DNA of 64,000 bases, taken from assembly GCF_001598855.1 (NCBI RefSeq), contig NZ_BCZS01000014.1, positions 62,001 to 126,000 of the forward strand, read 5' to 3'. Positions 19,109 to 32,299 of this stretch are shown here, piece by piece. Every line of letters begins with the position of its first letter. Position 1 is the first letter of the stretch. Both the position numbers and the translations under genes were made by a program. The DNA is from Pluralibacter gergoviae ATCC 33028 = NBRC 105706. GTDB taxonomy: Bacteria > Pseudomonadota > Gammaproteobacteria > Enterobacterales > Enterobacteriaceae. The notes beneath the pieces are model-generated. The model did no database searches, was not told where the DNA came from, and worked only from the letters and a program-made list of their open reading frames with translations.

Positions 19109-20464
19109 ATGAAAACAACAGATGCTTCAGTACCCGCAAGCCGCATGTCGCGCAAAGCCGTGACGGCCGCCACCCTGGGCACGGCCCTGGAGTGGTTTGA
19201 CTTTACCCTCTACGGTGCCGTTTCCGCGACGGTGCTGCCGAAACTGTTCTTCCCGGCGATGGAGCCCACCTCCGGGCTGCTGGCCTCCCTGGCCACCTTC
19301 GGCGTCGGCCTTGCGGCCCGCCCGGTCGGGGCCATCACCTGCGGCTATCTCGGCGATAAGCTCGGGCGCCGCAATCTGATGCTCGCCACCGTCACGCTGA
19401 TGGGCGCGGCGTCGGTGCTGATGGGCCTGCTGCCGACCTACGCGCAGGTCGGCATCCTCGCGCCGATCATGCTGGTGATCCTGCGCATTATTCAGGGCTT
19501 CGCCCTCGGCGGAGAATCCACCGGCGCGCAGCTGATGGCGCTCGAGCACGCGCTGCCCGACCGCCGGGGCCGCTACTCCGGCCTGCTGGGCATATGCTCC
19601 CCCCTGAGCCAGATTATCGCCAACGGCGTGCTGCTGGCCCTGGCCGGCTTCCTTACCGAAGCGCAGTTTCTCTCCTGGGGCTGGCGAATACCGTTTCTGA
19701 TGAGCCTGGCTCTGGTGGCGGTGGCCATATTTATTCGCCTGCGGGTAACGGAAACGCCGGCGTTCCTCGCCCTGAAAAAGCGCGAGCAGCCCGCGAAGGC
19801 CAGCCCGCTCAGGGAGGTGCTGCGGGAGCACTCGGCGACGATTGTGCGCCTGATGCTCTTTTTCTGCTCGCCGGCGGCGCTGTTCTATCTGATCGTTATC
19901 TTCACGCTGAGCTATCTGGTCAAGCAGCTGGAGATGCCCGCCTCGATGGGCTTTATGTCGCTGATGGTTGCCAATATCTGCGCCATTGCCGGGGCGCTCG
20001 CCGGAGGCTATCTGGGCGACCGCTGGGGGCGTAAGAAGGCGCTGATCCTCGGCTCGTGCATGACGCTCGGCATCCTGCTTATCTATTTCCCGATGCTTAA
20101 TACCCGGGAGCCGGCGCTCATCATGGCCGCCATGGGCCTGTTTCTCGGCTTCACCCAGTTTCAGAGCGGCATTCAGCCGGTGGCCTTTGCGGAAGCCTTT
20201 CCGACCGAGGTGCGCTACAGCGGCTCCTCCCTCGCCTACACCGGCGCAAACCTGCTGATCGGCGGGCCGATGCCCGTGCTGGCGGTCTGGCTGATGAGCC
20301 AGAGCGGCAATTCGCCGTGGCTGCTGGTCACCATCTGCGCGGCGATAAACCTGATCTCGCTGGCAATGATCCTGATTGGCCCGGAAACCCGCGGCGTCGA
20401 TCTCAACCACCGGGCGGAGAGTGCCGGACCGCTGCCGGCGTCTGCCCACCACGCTTCCCGATAA
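19109..20464 (+). CDS. MFS metabolite:H+ symporter, shikimate/quinate-type
   Basis: Inner-membrane transporter of the metabolite:H+ symporter (MHS) subfamily, the group of ShiA, ProP and KgtP. It is 451 residues from the ATG giving MKTTDASVPASRMSRKAV; an open frame extends upstream but has no family resemblance. The family opening TLGTALEWFDFTLYGAVSA and the loop GYLGDKLGRRNLML are clear, followed by RIIQGFALGGESTGAQL. It is 13 bases upstream of aroQ, so they form an operon; the pairing suggests a substrate such as shikimate, quinate or dehydroquinate. The exact substrate is inferred. Confidence 0.85.
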   Translation: MKTTDASVPASRMSRKAVTAATLGTALEWFDFTLYGAVSATVLPKLFFPAMEPTSGLLASLATFGVGLAARPVGAITCGYLGDKLGRRNLMLATVTLMGAASVLMGLLPTYAQVGILAPIMLVILRIIQGFALGGESTGAQLMALEHALPDRRGRYSGLLGICSPLSQIIANGVLLALAGFLTEAQFLSWGWRIPFLMSLALVAVAIFIRLRVTETPAFLALKKREQPAKASPLREVLREHSATIVRLMLFFCSPAALFYLIVIFTLSYLVKQLEMPASMGFMSLMVANICAIAGALAGGYLGDRWGRKKALILGSCMTLGILLIYFPMLNTREPALIMAAMGLFLGFTQFQSGIQPVAFAEAFPTEVRYSGSSLAYTGANLLIGGPMPVLAVWLMSQSGNSPWLLVTICAAINLISLAMILIGPETRGVDLNHRAESAGPLPASAHHASR

Positions 20465-20477
20465 TCAAGGAGTGAAG

Positions 20478-20924
20478 ATGAATACCCGCGTATTTATGCT
20501 CAACGGTCCCAACCTCAACATGCTGGGGCGCCGCGAACCGGAGATTTACGGCACCACGACCCTTGCCAGCATCCGCCTGCAGAGCGAAAAGCTGGCGGAT
20601 GAGCTGGGGCTGGCGTGCGACTTTCGCCAGACCAACCACGAAGGCGTGATGGTGGACTGGGTGCAGGAGGCCTTTGAAAGCGAGGCCGCCGTGATCGTCA
20701 ATCCGGCCGGCCTCTCCTTTCACTCGGTGCCGCTGCTCGATGCCCTGAAGCTCATTACCCGGCCGCTGGTGGAGGTCCACCTCTCTAATATTCACGCCCG
20801 GGATGAGTACCACCGGCACTCCATGACCTCCACGGTGGCAAGGGGCGTGATCGCCGGCTGCGGCGCGGAGGGCTACTCTCTGGCGCTGAGGGCCGTGGCG
20901 GCGATGCTGAAATCGGGCCAGTAA
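20478..20924 (+). CDS. aroQ: Type II 3-dehydroquinate dehydratase
   Basis: Interconverts 3-dehydroquinate and 3-dehydroshikimate by the type II (trans-elimination, dodecameric) mechanism. It is 148 residues from an ATG with AAGGAG 7 bases before. Signature motifs are all present: LNGPNLNMLGRREPEIYG, the flexible catalytic loop with Arg and Tyr, QTNHEG, NPAGLSFHS, and VEVHLSNIHARDEYHRHS. Enterobacteria normally use the type I enzyme AroD for biosynthesis, so a type II gene beside a transporter and LysR gene is more likely catabolic and acquired. It is followed by a bidirectional terminator. Confidence 0.94.
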   Translation: MNTRVFMLNGPNLNMLGRREPEIYGTTTLASIRLQSEKLADELGLACDFRQTNHEGVMVDWVQEAFESEAAVIVNPAGLSFHSVPLLDALKLITRPLVEVHLSNIHARDEYHRHSMTSTVARGVIAGCGAEGYSLALRAVAAMLKSGQ

Positions 20925-20926
20925 CG

Positions 20927-20952
20927 AAAAAAGCGCCCGAGGGCGCTTTTTT
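20927..20952. terminator. Bidirectional terminator between aroQ and serS
   Basis: AAAAAAGCGCCC and GGGCGCTTTTTT form a symmetrical stem around GA, with A- and T-runs that serve the convergent aroQ and serS transcripts on both strands. Confidence 0.93.
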
Positions 20953-20974
20953 GGCGGAATGAATATAGCCTGCC

Positions 20975-22363
<1,389 letters not shown>

Positions 22364-23707
22364 TTAGCGGTAGCGTTTTGTGGGGCTTTTCTGATCCTGC
22401 TCAGCAAGCCAGGCGAGCTTTTCGCCAATTTTGCCTTCAAGACCGCGTGAAGTGGGCTGATAATAGCGGGTTTGCGCCATTTCCTGCGGGAAATACTCCT
22501 CGCCGGCGGCGTAGGCGTTGGGCTCATCGTGGGCGTAGCGGTACTGCTGGCCGTAGCCCATCTCCTTCATCAGTTTGGTCGGCGCGTTGCGCAGGTGGAC
22601 CGGCACGTCGTAGTCCGGATTCTCGCGGGCATCCCTCATCGCAGCCTTAAAGGCGGTGTAGACGGCGTTGCTTTTCGGCGCGCAGGCGAGGTAGACGATC
22701 GCCTGGGCGATGGCCCTTTCACCCTCCGCCGGACCGACGCGGGTAAAGCAGTCCCAGGCGGAAATCGCCACCTGCATGGCGCGCGGATCGGCGTTGCCGA
22801 CATCTTCCGAGGCGATGGCCAGGCAGCGGCGGGCGACGTACAGCGGGTCGCCCCCGGCGGTAATGATGCGCGCGTACCAGTAGAGCGCGGCATCCGGGGC
22901 GCTGCCGCGCACCGACTTGTGGAAAGCGGAGATCAGGTCGTAGAAGCGGTCGCCTTTATTATCAAAGCGCGCGCTGCGCTCGCCGGCGATCTCGGTCAGC
23001 AGTTCGGGCTTAAGCACCCGCTGTCCGGCATCGTCCACTTCGGCCATATCGGCCATCATTTCCAGCGTATTGAGCGCCCGGCGCGCGTCGCCGTTTACCA
23101 GCTGGGCGATGGCCAGCCGGGTGTCGTCCGGCAGGATAATGTTTTGCCCGCCGTAGCCGCGCGCGCTATCGGTCATCGCCTGATTCAGCACCTGCTCAAT
23201 ATCTTCGGTGGTTAGCGATTTCAGGAGATAGACGCGGGCGCGGGAGAGCAGCGCCGAGTTAAGCTCAAAGGACGGATTTTCGGTGGTGGCGCCGATAAAG
23301 GTAATGGTGCCGTCTTCGATGTGCGGCAGAAAGGCATCCTGCTGGCTCTTATTGAAGCGGTGGACCTCATCGACGAACAGAATGGTGCGCCGCCCGGCGT
23401 TGCGGCTCTGGCGCGCGCGCTCGATGGCCTCGCGGATCTCCTTCACGCCGGAGGTGACGGCGGAGATGCGCTCGACGTCGGCGTCGGCGTAGCGGGCGAT
23501 CACTTCGGCGAGGGTGGTTTTACCGGTGCCCGGCGGGCCCCAGAGGATCATCGAGTGCAGATGCCCGGCCTCAATCGCCCGCGGCAGCGGTTTGCCCGGG
23601 GCCAGCAGGTGCTGCTGGCCGATATACTGGGCGAGGTTTTCTGGCCGCATGCGGGCGGCCAGCGGTTGAAACGCGTTGTCGGAAAAATCGAGCGACAGGT
23701 TGCTCAC
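22364..23707 (-). CDS. rarA: Replication-associated recombination protein A
   Basis: AAA+ ATPase (MgsA/RarA, relative of Werner-interacting protein) acting at stalled replication forks. It is 447 residues. Walker A is GPPGTGKTT near residue 57, Walker B is FVDEVHRF, and sensor and arginine finger regions follow ([21 protein letters not shown], in parts). The C-terminal tetramerisation domain is complete, ending [10 protein letters not shown]. It is 9 bases downstream of lolA on the same strand and probably cotranscribed with it. Confidence 0.98.
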   Translation of the reverse strand: MSNLSLDFSDNAFQPLAARMRPENLAQYIGQQHLLAPGKPLPRAIEAGHLHSMILWGPPGTGKTTLAEVIARYADADVERISAVTSGVKEIREAIERARQSRNAGRRTILFVDEVHRFNKSQQDAFLPHIEDGTITFIGATTENPSFELNSALLSRARVYLLKSLTTEDIEQVLNQAMTDSARGYGGQNIILPDDTRLAIAQLVNGDARRALNTLEMMADMAEVDDAGQRVLKPELLTEIAGERSARFDNKGDRFYDLISAFHKSVRGSAPDAALYWYARIITAGGDPLYVARRCLAIASEDVGNADPRAMQVAISAWDCFTRVGPAEGERAIAQAIVYLACAPKSNAVYTAFKAAMRDARENPDYDVPVHLRNAPTKLMKEMGYGQQYRYAHDEPNAYAAGEEYFPQEMAQTRYYQPTSRGLEGKIGEKLAWLAEQDQKSPTKRYR

Positions 23708-23716
23708 TGTAGCCTC

Positions 23717-24328
23717 TTACTTGCGCTGGTCGTCCACCGTCACGCCCTTCGGCGGCGTAAAGGTAAACTTAGACGCGTCGACAGCGCCGTTCTGCTGGGA
23801 CTTCAGCTGGTAGCTGCTGCGCTGATCGTCCTGCTCAATGGCGCTGAACTGGTGGATGGTGCCGTCGCGGCCGACGTTAATGGTGAACTGCTTCAGGTTG
23901 CCGTTGCTGCCCTTCGGCGTCAGCTGAAAGTCATCGCCGCTCTGCTTGATGTTGTACTGCTGCCAGTCGCTCGCCTGGTTGCGGGCAATCAGCATAAACG
24001 GCGTATTGCTGGTGGCATCCTTAAGCCAGGTGGCGGTCGCCTGCTCAACGAACGGATTGTAGAACCACAGGGTTTTACCGTCGGAGACCAGCACGCTTTC
24101 ATCCGGCTGGGTCATGTGCCAGTTGAACAGGTTCGGGCGCTTAACCCACAGGTCGCCCTGCCCGTCCTGCACGTCGTTGCCGCTGCCGTCGGTCACTTTT
24201 TGGGTAAAGCTGGCGTGGAAGCTGCTGACTTTATCGAGGCGGCTTTTCAAATCGCCCGCGGCGTCCGCCCAGACTGAGCTGGCGGCAACGCTGGTCAGTA
24301 AGGCACAGGTGATGGCAAATTTTTTCAT
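23717..24328 (-). CDS. lolA: Outer-membrane lipoprotein carrier protein
   Basis: Periplasmic chaperone that carries lipoproteins from LolCDE to LolB. It is 203 residues with a Sec signal peptide ([21 protein letters not shown]) cleaved before [10 protein letters not shown]. The mature part is a typical LolA beta-barrel sequence ([38 protein letters not shown]). It lies between ftsK and rarA with 134 bases to ftsK. Confidence 0.98.
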   Translation of the reverse strand: MKKFAITCALLTSVAASSVWADAAGDLKSRLDKVSSFHASFTQKVTDGSGNDVQDGQGDLWVKRPNLFNWHMTQPDESVLVSDGKTLWFYNPFVEQATATWLKDATSNTPFMLIARNQASDWQQYNIKQSGDDFQLTPKGSNGNLKQFTINVGRDGTIHQFSAIEQDDQRSSYQLKSQQNGAVDASKFTFTPPKGVTVDDQRK

Positions 24329-24462
24329 CGTAATTCCTTAATCCTTAAGTGCGTCACTCCCGACGCGGGAGCCTCATGTCCCCACTGTAGGCCTGAGCGC
24401 TACACGGGGAACAGGAGAAAAAGCTTAATTATTGGCTATTTACCCAACTTTGCAAAGGGGCC

Positions 24463-27400
24463 TTACTCAAACGGCGGCGGCGCCAGCACCTCGCGGTTAC
24501 CGTTGTGCCCCGCTTCGCTGACGATGCCCTGGGCTTCCATCTGCTCAATAATGCGCGCCGCGCGGTTGTAGCCGATGCGGAACTGGCGCTGCACGCCGGA
24601 AATGGAGGCTTTGCGCTTGTCGATAACGAAGCTGACCGCCTGATCGAACAGCGGATCCAGCTCTTCGCCGCCGCCGTCGGCACCGCCGCCGCCGCCTTCG
24701 GCCTGGCTGTCGGAAGTGATGCCCTCAATGTACTGCGGCCGACCGCGCGCCTTCCAGTCCTGCACTACGGCGTGAACTTCCTGGTCGCGCACGAAGGCGC
24801 CGTGGACGCGGGTCGGCGCGGCGCTGGAGTTCGGCCCGGCGTAGAGCATATCGCCCATGCCGAGCAGCGACTCGGCCCCGCCCTGATCGAGGATGGTACG
24901 GGAGTCAATTTTGCTCGACACGGTAAAGGCGATACGGGTCGGGATGTTGGCCTTAATCAGGCCGGTTATCACGTCAACCGACGGACGCTGGGTCGCCAGC
25001 ACCAGGTGAATACCGGCGGCGCGCGCCTTCTGCGCCAGGCGGGCGATCAGCTCTTCCACCTTCTTGCCGACGGTCATCATCAGGTCGGCGAATTCGTCCA
25101 CCATCACCACGATATACGGCAGTTTTTCCAGCGTCGGATGCTCGGCGTCCATGCTGTCGCCCGGCTTCCAGTACGGATCGGGAATTGGACGGCCCATCTG
25201 ATCGGCCTGGGCGATTTTCTCGTTGTAGCCCGCCAGGTTGCGCACCCCGAGAGCCGACATCAGCTTGTAGCGCCGCTCCATCTCGTTGACGCTCCAGCGC
25301 AGGGCGTTGGCGGCGTCCTTCATGTCGGTAACGACTTCGGTCAGCAGATGCGGAATGCCTTCATAGACCGACAGCTCGAGCATTTTCGGGTCGATCATAA
25401 TGAAGCGCACCTCTTCCGGCGTCGCCTTATAGAGCATGCTGAGGATCATGGCGTTAACGCCGACGGACTTACCGGAGCCGGTCGTACCGGCCACCAGCAG
25501 GTGCGGCATCTTCGCCAGGTCGGCGATCACCGGATCGCCGGCAATATCTTTACCCAGCACCACAGTGAGCGGCGACGGGCTTTCGCGAAACTTGGCGCAG
25601 TCCAGCACTTCGCGCAGGTAGACGGTCTGGCGCTTCTTGTTCGGCAGCTCCAGGCCAACGTAAGGCTTGCCCGGAATGACCTCCACCACGCGCACGGCGA
25701 CGGTAGAGAGCGAGCGCGCCAGGTCGCGGGAGAGGTTCGAGATACGCGCGGCCTTAACGCCCGGGGCGAGGTTCAGCTCAAAGCGGGTGATCACCGGGCC
25801 CGGCGAGTAATTGACTACGTCCGCCTTGATGCGGAAGTCCGCCAGGCGGGCCTCCACCAGGCGCGCCATCTGCTCAAGGGCGAAGGTGTCTATCGGCTCC
25901 ACTTCCGTCGGCGGCTGGGTCAGCAGATCCAGCGACGGCAGCGGCGTGGTCGGCTTCTGCAGCGGGCGAGAATCGCCGTTGCGCATCAGCAGCGGATGGA
26001 TCAGGCTCTCCTGAGGCTGCGGCGCGGGCTGCTGCGGCTGCTGGTATGCCTGCGGCTGGGCGGGCGGTACCTGCTGATGCTGCTGCGTAGGCTGCACCTG
26101 CGGCGGCTGCTGATAGTGGGGCTGCTGCTGCGGTTGGTATTGCGGCGGCTGCGGCGCCTGAGAGTGCGTCTGCGGCTGTACGGCAGGCTGCTCAGGCGCG
26201 GCTTCAGGCATAAACAGCGGTTCACGCGGCGCGTCGTCGACCAGCGCCTTCATCGGCGAAACGTCAAAATCGGCCAGCGAGAAGGGGCTGGACGCTGCCG
26301 GCTGCGCACTGGCGTAGCGCTGATGCTGCTGAGCGGCGAACTGACGGGCCAGCTCGGCTTCTGCGGCGGCATCGTCGTCGTCCGCATCGCTGTCCATCGG
26401 CTCACCGTAGCGCTGCTCCTGCTGGGCGGCGAACTGGCGGGCCAGCTCGTTCTGATGCTGCGCGTCGTCGTCATCGTCGGCATACGGCTCGCGCGCGTCA
26501 TCCTCCGGCGCGCGGTGGGACGGAATTTTGATCCCGAAGGAGGCGGAGGCCAGCTCGCGGCGCGTCGGTACGCGAACGCGGTTCGGCCGCGGCAGCTGCG
26601 GGCCGATGCCCTCTTTCACCTGCGGGCGCGGCCCCTCTGCCGGGCTAAACAGCGGCGCGGACGCTGCCGCAGCGGCGACGGCGGGTGCTGCTGATGTTGC
26701 CTGATGAACGGCCGCTGCCGCCGGCGCGACCTGCGGCGGCGGCTCGGCAACCGGCGCAGAAGAGGTCACCGGGGCCGCGGGTTCCGGCACCGGCTGATAC
26801 CAGGCCGCCAGCTGCTCGCGCTCGCGGGCGCGCTTCTCTTCCACTTCCTCAAAGTAGTAGAGCGGCGGACGCTGCTGTTTAACCTCTTCCTGCGCCGCGG
26901 GGGCATCGTACGGCGCGGCGGCAGGTTGTGGGGCAGGTTCAGGCTGCGGCACATAGTGCGGCTGCGGCGGGACGGCCTGAACAGGCTCCTGCCACATGGC
27001 TTCAATGGAAGGCTGCTGGCGGAAGGCTTCCGGCTCAATATATTCCGGCTTCGCCACAGGCGCCTGCGGCGGCCAGCCGTCCGGAGACGGCGCAACGGCA
27101 GGCTCTTCAGCGTGCGGCGTCGGCGCAGGCTGCCACTCAACGCCGTTATGCGCCAGCGTCGCTTCGGCGCCCGGCAGCGGCGGCGTCTGGGTGGCGGGGC
27201 CGGCCGGAGCCGCCCAGCTCTGGGTCGCCGTCGTGGCGGCCGCAGCGGCGGCAATCGGCGCAGCGGCAGACTGGCCGCTCAGCAGCGGATCCTGCTCGTC
27301 CCAATCGGCGCGGGCAGCGCTATTGCCGGAAAACAGGACGTCATCGGCGTCCGCCTGGCGGGCGGCGCTGTTGCCTGAAAAAAGCACATCATCCGGATCG

Positions 27401-28272
27401 GCGGCCTGGCCGCGGGCGCTGTACTGGACGGGCTCTTCATCATCGTCCATTCGCCGGCCGGAGAAGAGCGCGGCGTCGGTTTTGCGGCCCATCGGATTGC
27501 TGAACTTATCGGCAATACGCTTGCGGCGGGCCAGCGCCCCGCGCAGAATGCGGGCGCGACGCCCCTCTTTCACCTCTGCGCGTTCGTCCTCTTCATCTTC
27601 GTATTCGTATTCGTCATCCTCGTACTCTTCATCGTCAACCCAGGTATCGTCGCGGCGGGTGCGGTTGCTGGCGAAGGTGAGGATATTAAGGATCCAGTGG
27701 CCGAGCTTTTCGGCAATGCTGACCCACGACCAGCCGGTGAACAGCGTCAGGCCCGCCGCCCAGACGCAGAGCAGCGCCAGCGTACCGCCGCTGCTGTGCA
27801 GCAGCGGCTGCAGAGCGGTGCTGAGCAGGCTGCCGATGACGCCGCCGGAGGCGAAGTACCAGATATCATCGGCGTTGATGGACGCCAGCCCGCAGGAGGT
27901 CAGGATCAGCGCCAGCACGCCAATCAGGCGCAGGGAGACTGCAAAGTAGTCGACATAGTCTTCCGTGGCACGGTGGCGGTACGCAAACCAGCAGCCGCCG
28001 ATGATAAACACCGGCAGCGGGTAGGCCATCACGCCAAAGATGAAAAACAGCGTATCGGCAAGCCACGCGCCGGGCACGCCGCCAAGATTATGGATAGGCT
28101 CATGCCACGCGGTCTGCGACCAACTGGGGTCAGAGGGATTAAAGCTGAGCAGCGCGGCCATCAGCCAGACGGCAAAAAGGGAACAGAGGATCAGCAGCGC
28201 TTCAAATAAGCGGCGGCCGCTGCCCATCGGTTTTACGGTGACTTCTTTGTCTTCAGTGTATTCCTGGCTCAA
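24463..28272 (-). CDS. ftsK: DNA translocase FtsK
   Basis: Septal DNA pump that clears chromosomes and activates XerCD at dif. At 1269 residues it is shorter than E. coli FtsK (about 1329), the difference being in the linker. It has an N-terminal domain of four membrane spans (residues about 25-200), then a low-complexity linker rich in Pro, Gln and Ala (about 210-770) with acidic stretches ([16 protein letters not shown]), and the motor with Walker A GTTGSGKS near residue 932. The C-terminal gamma domain ([20 protein letters not shown]) reads KOPS. The linker contains short repeats (see findings). A LexA box lies upstream. Confidence 0.98.
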   Translation of the reverse strand: MSQEYTEDKEVTVKPMGSGRRLFEALLILCSLFAVWLMAALLSFNPSDPSWSQTAWHEPIHNLGGVPGAWLADTLFFIFGVMAYPLPVFIIGGCWFAYRHRATEDYVDYFAVSLRLIGVLALILTSCGLASINADDIWYFASGGVIGSLLSTALQPLLHSSGGTLALLCVWAAGLTLFTGWSWVSIAEKLGHWILNILTFASNRTRRDDTWVDDEEYEDDEYEYEDEEDERAEVKEGRRARILRGALARRKRIADKFSNPMGRKTDAALFSGRRMDDDEEPVQYSARGQAADPDDVLFSGNSAARQADADDVLFSGNSAARADWDEQDPLLSGQSAAAPIAAAAAATTATQSWAAPAGPATQTPPLPGAEATLAHNGVEWQPAPTPHAEEPAVAPSPDGWPPQAPVAKPEYIEPEAFRQQPSIEAMWQEPVQAVPPQPHYVPQPEPAPQPAAAPYDAPAAQEEVKQQRPPLYYFEEVEEKRAREREQLAAWYQPVPEPAAPVTSSAPVAEPPPQVAPAAAAVHQATSAAPAVAAAAASAPLFSPAEGPRPQVKEGIGPQLPRPNRVRVPTRRELASASFGIKIPSHRAPEDDAREPYADDDDDAQHQNELARQFAAQQEQRYGEPMDSDADDDDAAAEAELARQFAAQQHQRYASAQPAASSPFSLADFDVSPMKALVDDAPREPLFMPEAAPEQPAVQPQTHSQAPQPPQYQPQQQPHYQQPPQVQPTQQHQQVPPAQPQAYQQPQQPAPQPQESLIHPLLMRNGDSRPLQKPTTPLPSLDLLTQPPTEVEPIDTFALEQMARLVEARLADFRIKADVVNYSPGPVITRFELNLAPGVKAARISNLSRDLARSLSTVAVRVVEVIPGKPYVGLELPNKKRQTVYLREVLDCAKFRESPSPLTVVLGKDIAGDPVIADLAKMPHLLVAGTTGSGKSVGVNAMILSMLYKATPEEVRFIMIDPKMLELSVYEGIPHLLTEVVTDMKDAANALRWSVNEMERRYKLMSALGVRNLAGYNEKIAQADQMGRPIPDPYWKPGDSMDAEHPTLEKLPYIVVMVDEFADLMMTVGKKVEELIARLAQKARAAGIHLVLATQRPSVDVITGLIKANIPTRIAFTVSSKIDSRTILDQGGAESLLGMGDMLYAGPNSSAAPTRVHGAFVRDQEVHAVVQDWKARGRPQYIEGITSDSQAEGGGGGADGGGEELDPLFDQAVSFVIDKRKASISGVQRQFRIGYNRAARIIEQMEAQGIVSEAGHNGNREVLAPPPFE

Positions 28273-28322
28273 GAAAGGCTCTCCAGGTTCCAGGCGGGAT
28301 CCTGCCTGATGCTAAAACGGAC

Positions 28323-28350
28323 AACAGTGCCGGGTCGCCCCGGCACTGTT
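28323..28350 (-). terminator. Terminator after lrp
   Basis: AACAGTGCCGGG and CCCGGCACTGTT form a 12-base stem around a short loop. On the minus strand it is followed, after a few bases, by GTCCGTTTTAG. It ends lrp before ftsK. Confidence 0.8.
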
Positions 28351-28351
28351 G

Positions 28352-28367
28352 CTGTATGGATTACCAG
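28352..28367. promoter_or_regulatory. LexA box of the ftsK (dinH) promoter
   Basis: On the minus strand CTGGTAATCCATACAG matches CTGT-N8-ACAG with one change, CTGG for CTGT. It is close to the E. coli ftsK/dinH box as I remember it (CTGTTAATCCATACAG). It lies 80 bases before the ftsK start, next to the lrp terminator. Confidence 0.75.
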
Positions 28368-28407
28368 GAGTGTAATCAACTTGCGCCGATTTTGCACCTG
28401 TTCCGTT

Positions 28408-28902
28408 TTAACGGGTCTTAATAACCAGACGATTACTCTGTTTGACCTCTTCCATGACCACGTAGGTACGGGTGTCATTTACGCCCGGAAGGCGCAGCAG
28501 CGTTTCGCCCAGCAGCTTGCGGTACGCGGACATATCCGGCACGCGGGTCTTCAGCAGGTAGTCGAAATCACCGGACACCAGATGGCACTCCTGAATCTCT
28601 TCCAGCTTCTGAACCGCAGAATTGAACTGTTCAAACACATCCGGCGCACCGCGATTCAGAGTAATCTCAACGAACACCAGCAGTGATGCATCCAGATAAT
28701 GCGGGTTCAGCAGCGCCGTATAGCCCTGAATAAACCCCTGTCTTTCCAGACGACGCACGCGCTCAAGGCAAGGCGTCGGGGAAAGTCCTACCCGCTTAGA
28801 AAGCTCAACGTTGGAAATTCGCCCATCCTTTTGCAGTTCGTTCAAAATATTGCGATCGATGCGGTCGAGATCTTTGCCTGGGCGCTTTTTACTATCTACC
28901 AT
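28408..28902 (-). CDS. lrp: Leucine-responsive regulatory protein
   Basis: Global DNA-binding regulator of amino acid metabolism, pili and nutrient shift. It is 164 residues from the ATG giving MVDSKKRPGKDLDRIDRNIL; the frame is open 17 codons upstream but does not belong to the family. The helix-turn-helix is in RISNVELSKRVGLSPTPCLERVRRL and the C-terminal RAM ligand domain is complete (VSGDFDYLLKTRVPDM). It appears identical or almost identical to E. coli Lrp. Confidence 0.99.
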   Translation of the reverse strand: MVDSKKRPGKDLDRIDRNILNELQKDGRISNVELSKRVGLSPTPCLERVRRLERQGFIQGYTALLNPHYLDASLLVFVEITLNRGAPDVFEQFNSAVQKLEEIQECHLVSGDFDYLLKTRVPDMSAYRKLLGETLLRLPGVNDTRTYVVMEEVKQSNRLVIKTR

Positions 28903-30416
<1,514 letters not shown>

Positions 30417-30442
30417 CCTTTACAAGTCAGTAACAAAGATAA

Positions 30443-30473
30443 AGAAAGGCGACGATAAGTCGCCTTTCTTTTT
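30443..30473 (+). terminator. Terminator after trxB
   Basis: GAAAGGCGAC and GTCGCCTTTC form a perfect 10-base stem around GATAA, followed by TTTTT. Confidence 0.95.
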
Positions 30474-30532
30474 CCCACGATGTAACATTGCCGTGCCCAA
30501 TTAAACTGACACAGACACCTGCTAAGCACGCA

Positions 30533-32299
30533 ATGAATAAAACCCGCCAACAAGAGCTGACCCGCTGGTTAAAGCAACAAAGTGTTCTCTCCCGCCGCTG
30601 GCTGACGCTATCGCGCATTCTCGGCGCCGCCAGCGGCGTGCTGATCGTCGCCCAGGCGTGGCTGCTGGCCTATATCCTGCACCACATGATCATGGAGAAC
30701 ATTCCGCGCGAGGCGCTGCTGCTGCCCTTCGTGATGCTGGTGCTGGTCTTTATTCTGCGCGCCTGGGTTGTCTGGCTGCGCGAGCGCGTAGGCTTCCAGG
30801 CCGGGGTGCATATCCGCCAGCAGATCCGCAAAGTGGTGCTGGACCGGCTGCAGCAGGCGGGCCCGGCGTGGATCCAGGGCAAGCCGGCGGGCAGCTGGGC
30901 GACGCTTATCCTTGAGCAGATTGACGATATGCACGACTACTACGCCCGCTATCTGCCGCAGATGGCGCTGGCGGCCTGCGTGCCGCTGCTGATTGTCCTG
31001 ACCATTTTTCCCTCTAACTGGGCGGCGGCGCTGATCCTGCTCGGTACCGCGCCGCTGATCCCGCTGTTTATGGCGCTGGTGGGCATGGGCGCCGCCGATG
31101 CCAACCGCCGCAACTTCAAGGCGCTGGCGCGCCTGAGCGGCCACTTTCTTGATCGCCTGCGCGGCATGGAAACCCTGCGGGTGTTCGGGCGCGGCGCGGC
31201 GGAAACGGAAAACATTCGCCAGGCGTCAGAAAGCTTTCGCCAGCGCACGATGGAAGTGCTGCGCCTCGCCTTCCTCTCCTCCGGCGTGCTGGAGTTTTTT
31301 ACCTCGCTCTCCATCGCTCTGGTGGCGGTCTACTTCGGCTTTAGCTACCTCGGCGAACTTAATTTCGGCCACTACGGTACCGGCGTCACCCTGATGTCCG
31401 GCTTTCTGGCGCTGATCCTCGCCCCGGAATTTTTCCAGCCGCTGCGCGATCTCGGCACCTTCTATCACGCCAAGGCCCAGGCGGTAGGCGCCGCCGACAG
31501 CCTGAAAACCTTTCTCGAAGCGCCGCTGGCGCAGCCGCAGCAGGGCGAACTTCGCCCGGACGAGTCGCGGCTGGTCAGCATTGAAGCCCGGGGGCTGATT
31601 ATCCGCTCTCCGGACGGCAAGGCGCTGGCCGGGCCGCTCGACTTCGATCTCGCGGCCGGAGAGCGCGCGGTGCTGGTGGGCCAGAGCGGATCCGGCAAAA
31701 GCTCGCTGATTAACGCCCTGCTCGGCTTTCTGCCCTATGACGGCAGCCTGCGGGTCAACGGCCAGCAGCTGAGCGACCTGGACAGCGCTGCCTGGCGGCG
31801 ACTGCTGAGCTGGGTCGGCCAGAATCCGCAGCTGCCCGCCGATACCCTGCGCGAAAACGTGCTGCTGTCGGACCCGCAGGCAAGCGAAGCGCAGCTGCAG
31901 CGCGCGCTCGACCGCGCGTGGGTGAGCGAGTTTATTCCCCAGTTACCTGACGGCATTGATACCCAACTCGGCGACGGCGCCGCCGGGCTGTCGGTGGGCC
32001 AGGCCCAGCGCGTGGCGGTCGCCCGCGCCCTGCTCACGCCCTGCCGGCTGCTGCTGCTGGACGAACCGGCGGCCAGTCTCGACGCCCACAGCGAGCGGCG
32101 CGTCATGCAGGCGCTGACAGAGGCCGCCGCTCACCAGACCACATTAATGGTAACCCATCAGCTGGAGAACCTGGCCGACTGGGACAGCGTGTGGGTTATG
32201 CATGAGGGGCAGATCGTTGAACGCGGCACCTTCGCCGCGCTGGCTGCCGGAGGGGGCCGCTTCGCCGGCCTGCTCGCCCACCGTCAGGAGGAGATTTAA
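30533..32299 (+). CDS. cydD: Heterodimeric thiol ABC exporter, subunit CydD
   Basis: With CydC forms the inner-membrane ABC exporter of glutathione and cysteine needed for cytochrome bd assembly. It is 588 residues from the ATG giving MNKTRQQELTRWLKQQS, the E. coli length. It has an N-terminal six-span membrane domain, then the ATPase with Walker A GQSGSGKSS, signature LSVGQAQRVAVARALL and Walker B LLLLDEPAASLD. Its TAA is directly followed by the cydC ATG, so translation is coupled. Confidence 0.98.
   Translation: MNKTRQQELTRWLKQQSVLSRRWLTLSRILGAASGVLIVAQAWLLAYILHHMIMENIPREALLLPFVMLVLVFILRAWVVWLRERVGFQAGVHIRQQIRKVVLDRLQQAGPAWIQGKPAGSWATLILEQIDDMHDYYARYLPQMALAACVPLLIVLTIFPSNWAAALILLGTAPLIPLFMALVGMGAADANRRNFKALARLSGHFLDRLRGMETLRVFGRGAAETENIRQASESFRQRTMEVLRLAFLSSGVLEFFTSLSIALVAVYFGFSYLGELNFGHYGTGVTLMSGFLALILAPEFFQPLRDLGTFYHAKAQAVGAADSLKTFLEAPLAQPQQGELRPDESRLVSIEARGLIIRSPDGKALAGPLDFDLAAGERAVLVGQSGSGKSSLINALLGFLPYDGSLRVNGQQLSDLDSAAWRRLLSWVGQNPQLPADTLRENVLLSDPQASEAQLQRALDRAWVSEFIPQLPDGIDTQLGDGAAGLSVGQAQRVAVARALLTPCRLLLLDEPAASLDAHSERRVMQALTEAAAHQTTLMVTHQLENLADWDSVWVMHEGQIVERGTFAALAAGGGRFAGLLAHRQEEI

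Noticed and set aside
24505-26694. Long arginine/leucine-rich frame antisense to ftsK
   Set aside because: Composition follows from the Pro/Gln-rich FtsK linker read backwards; no family resemblance.
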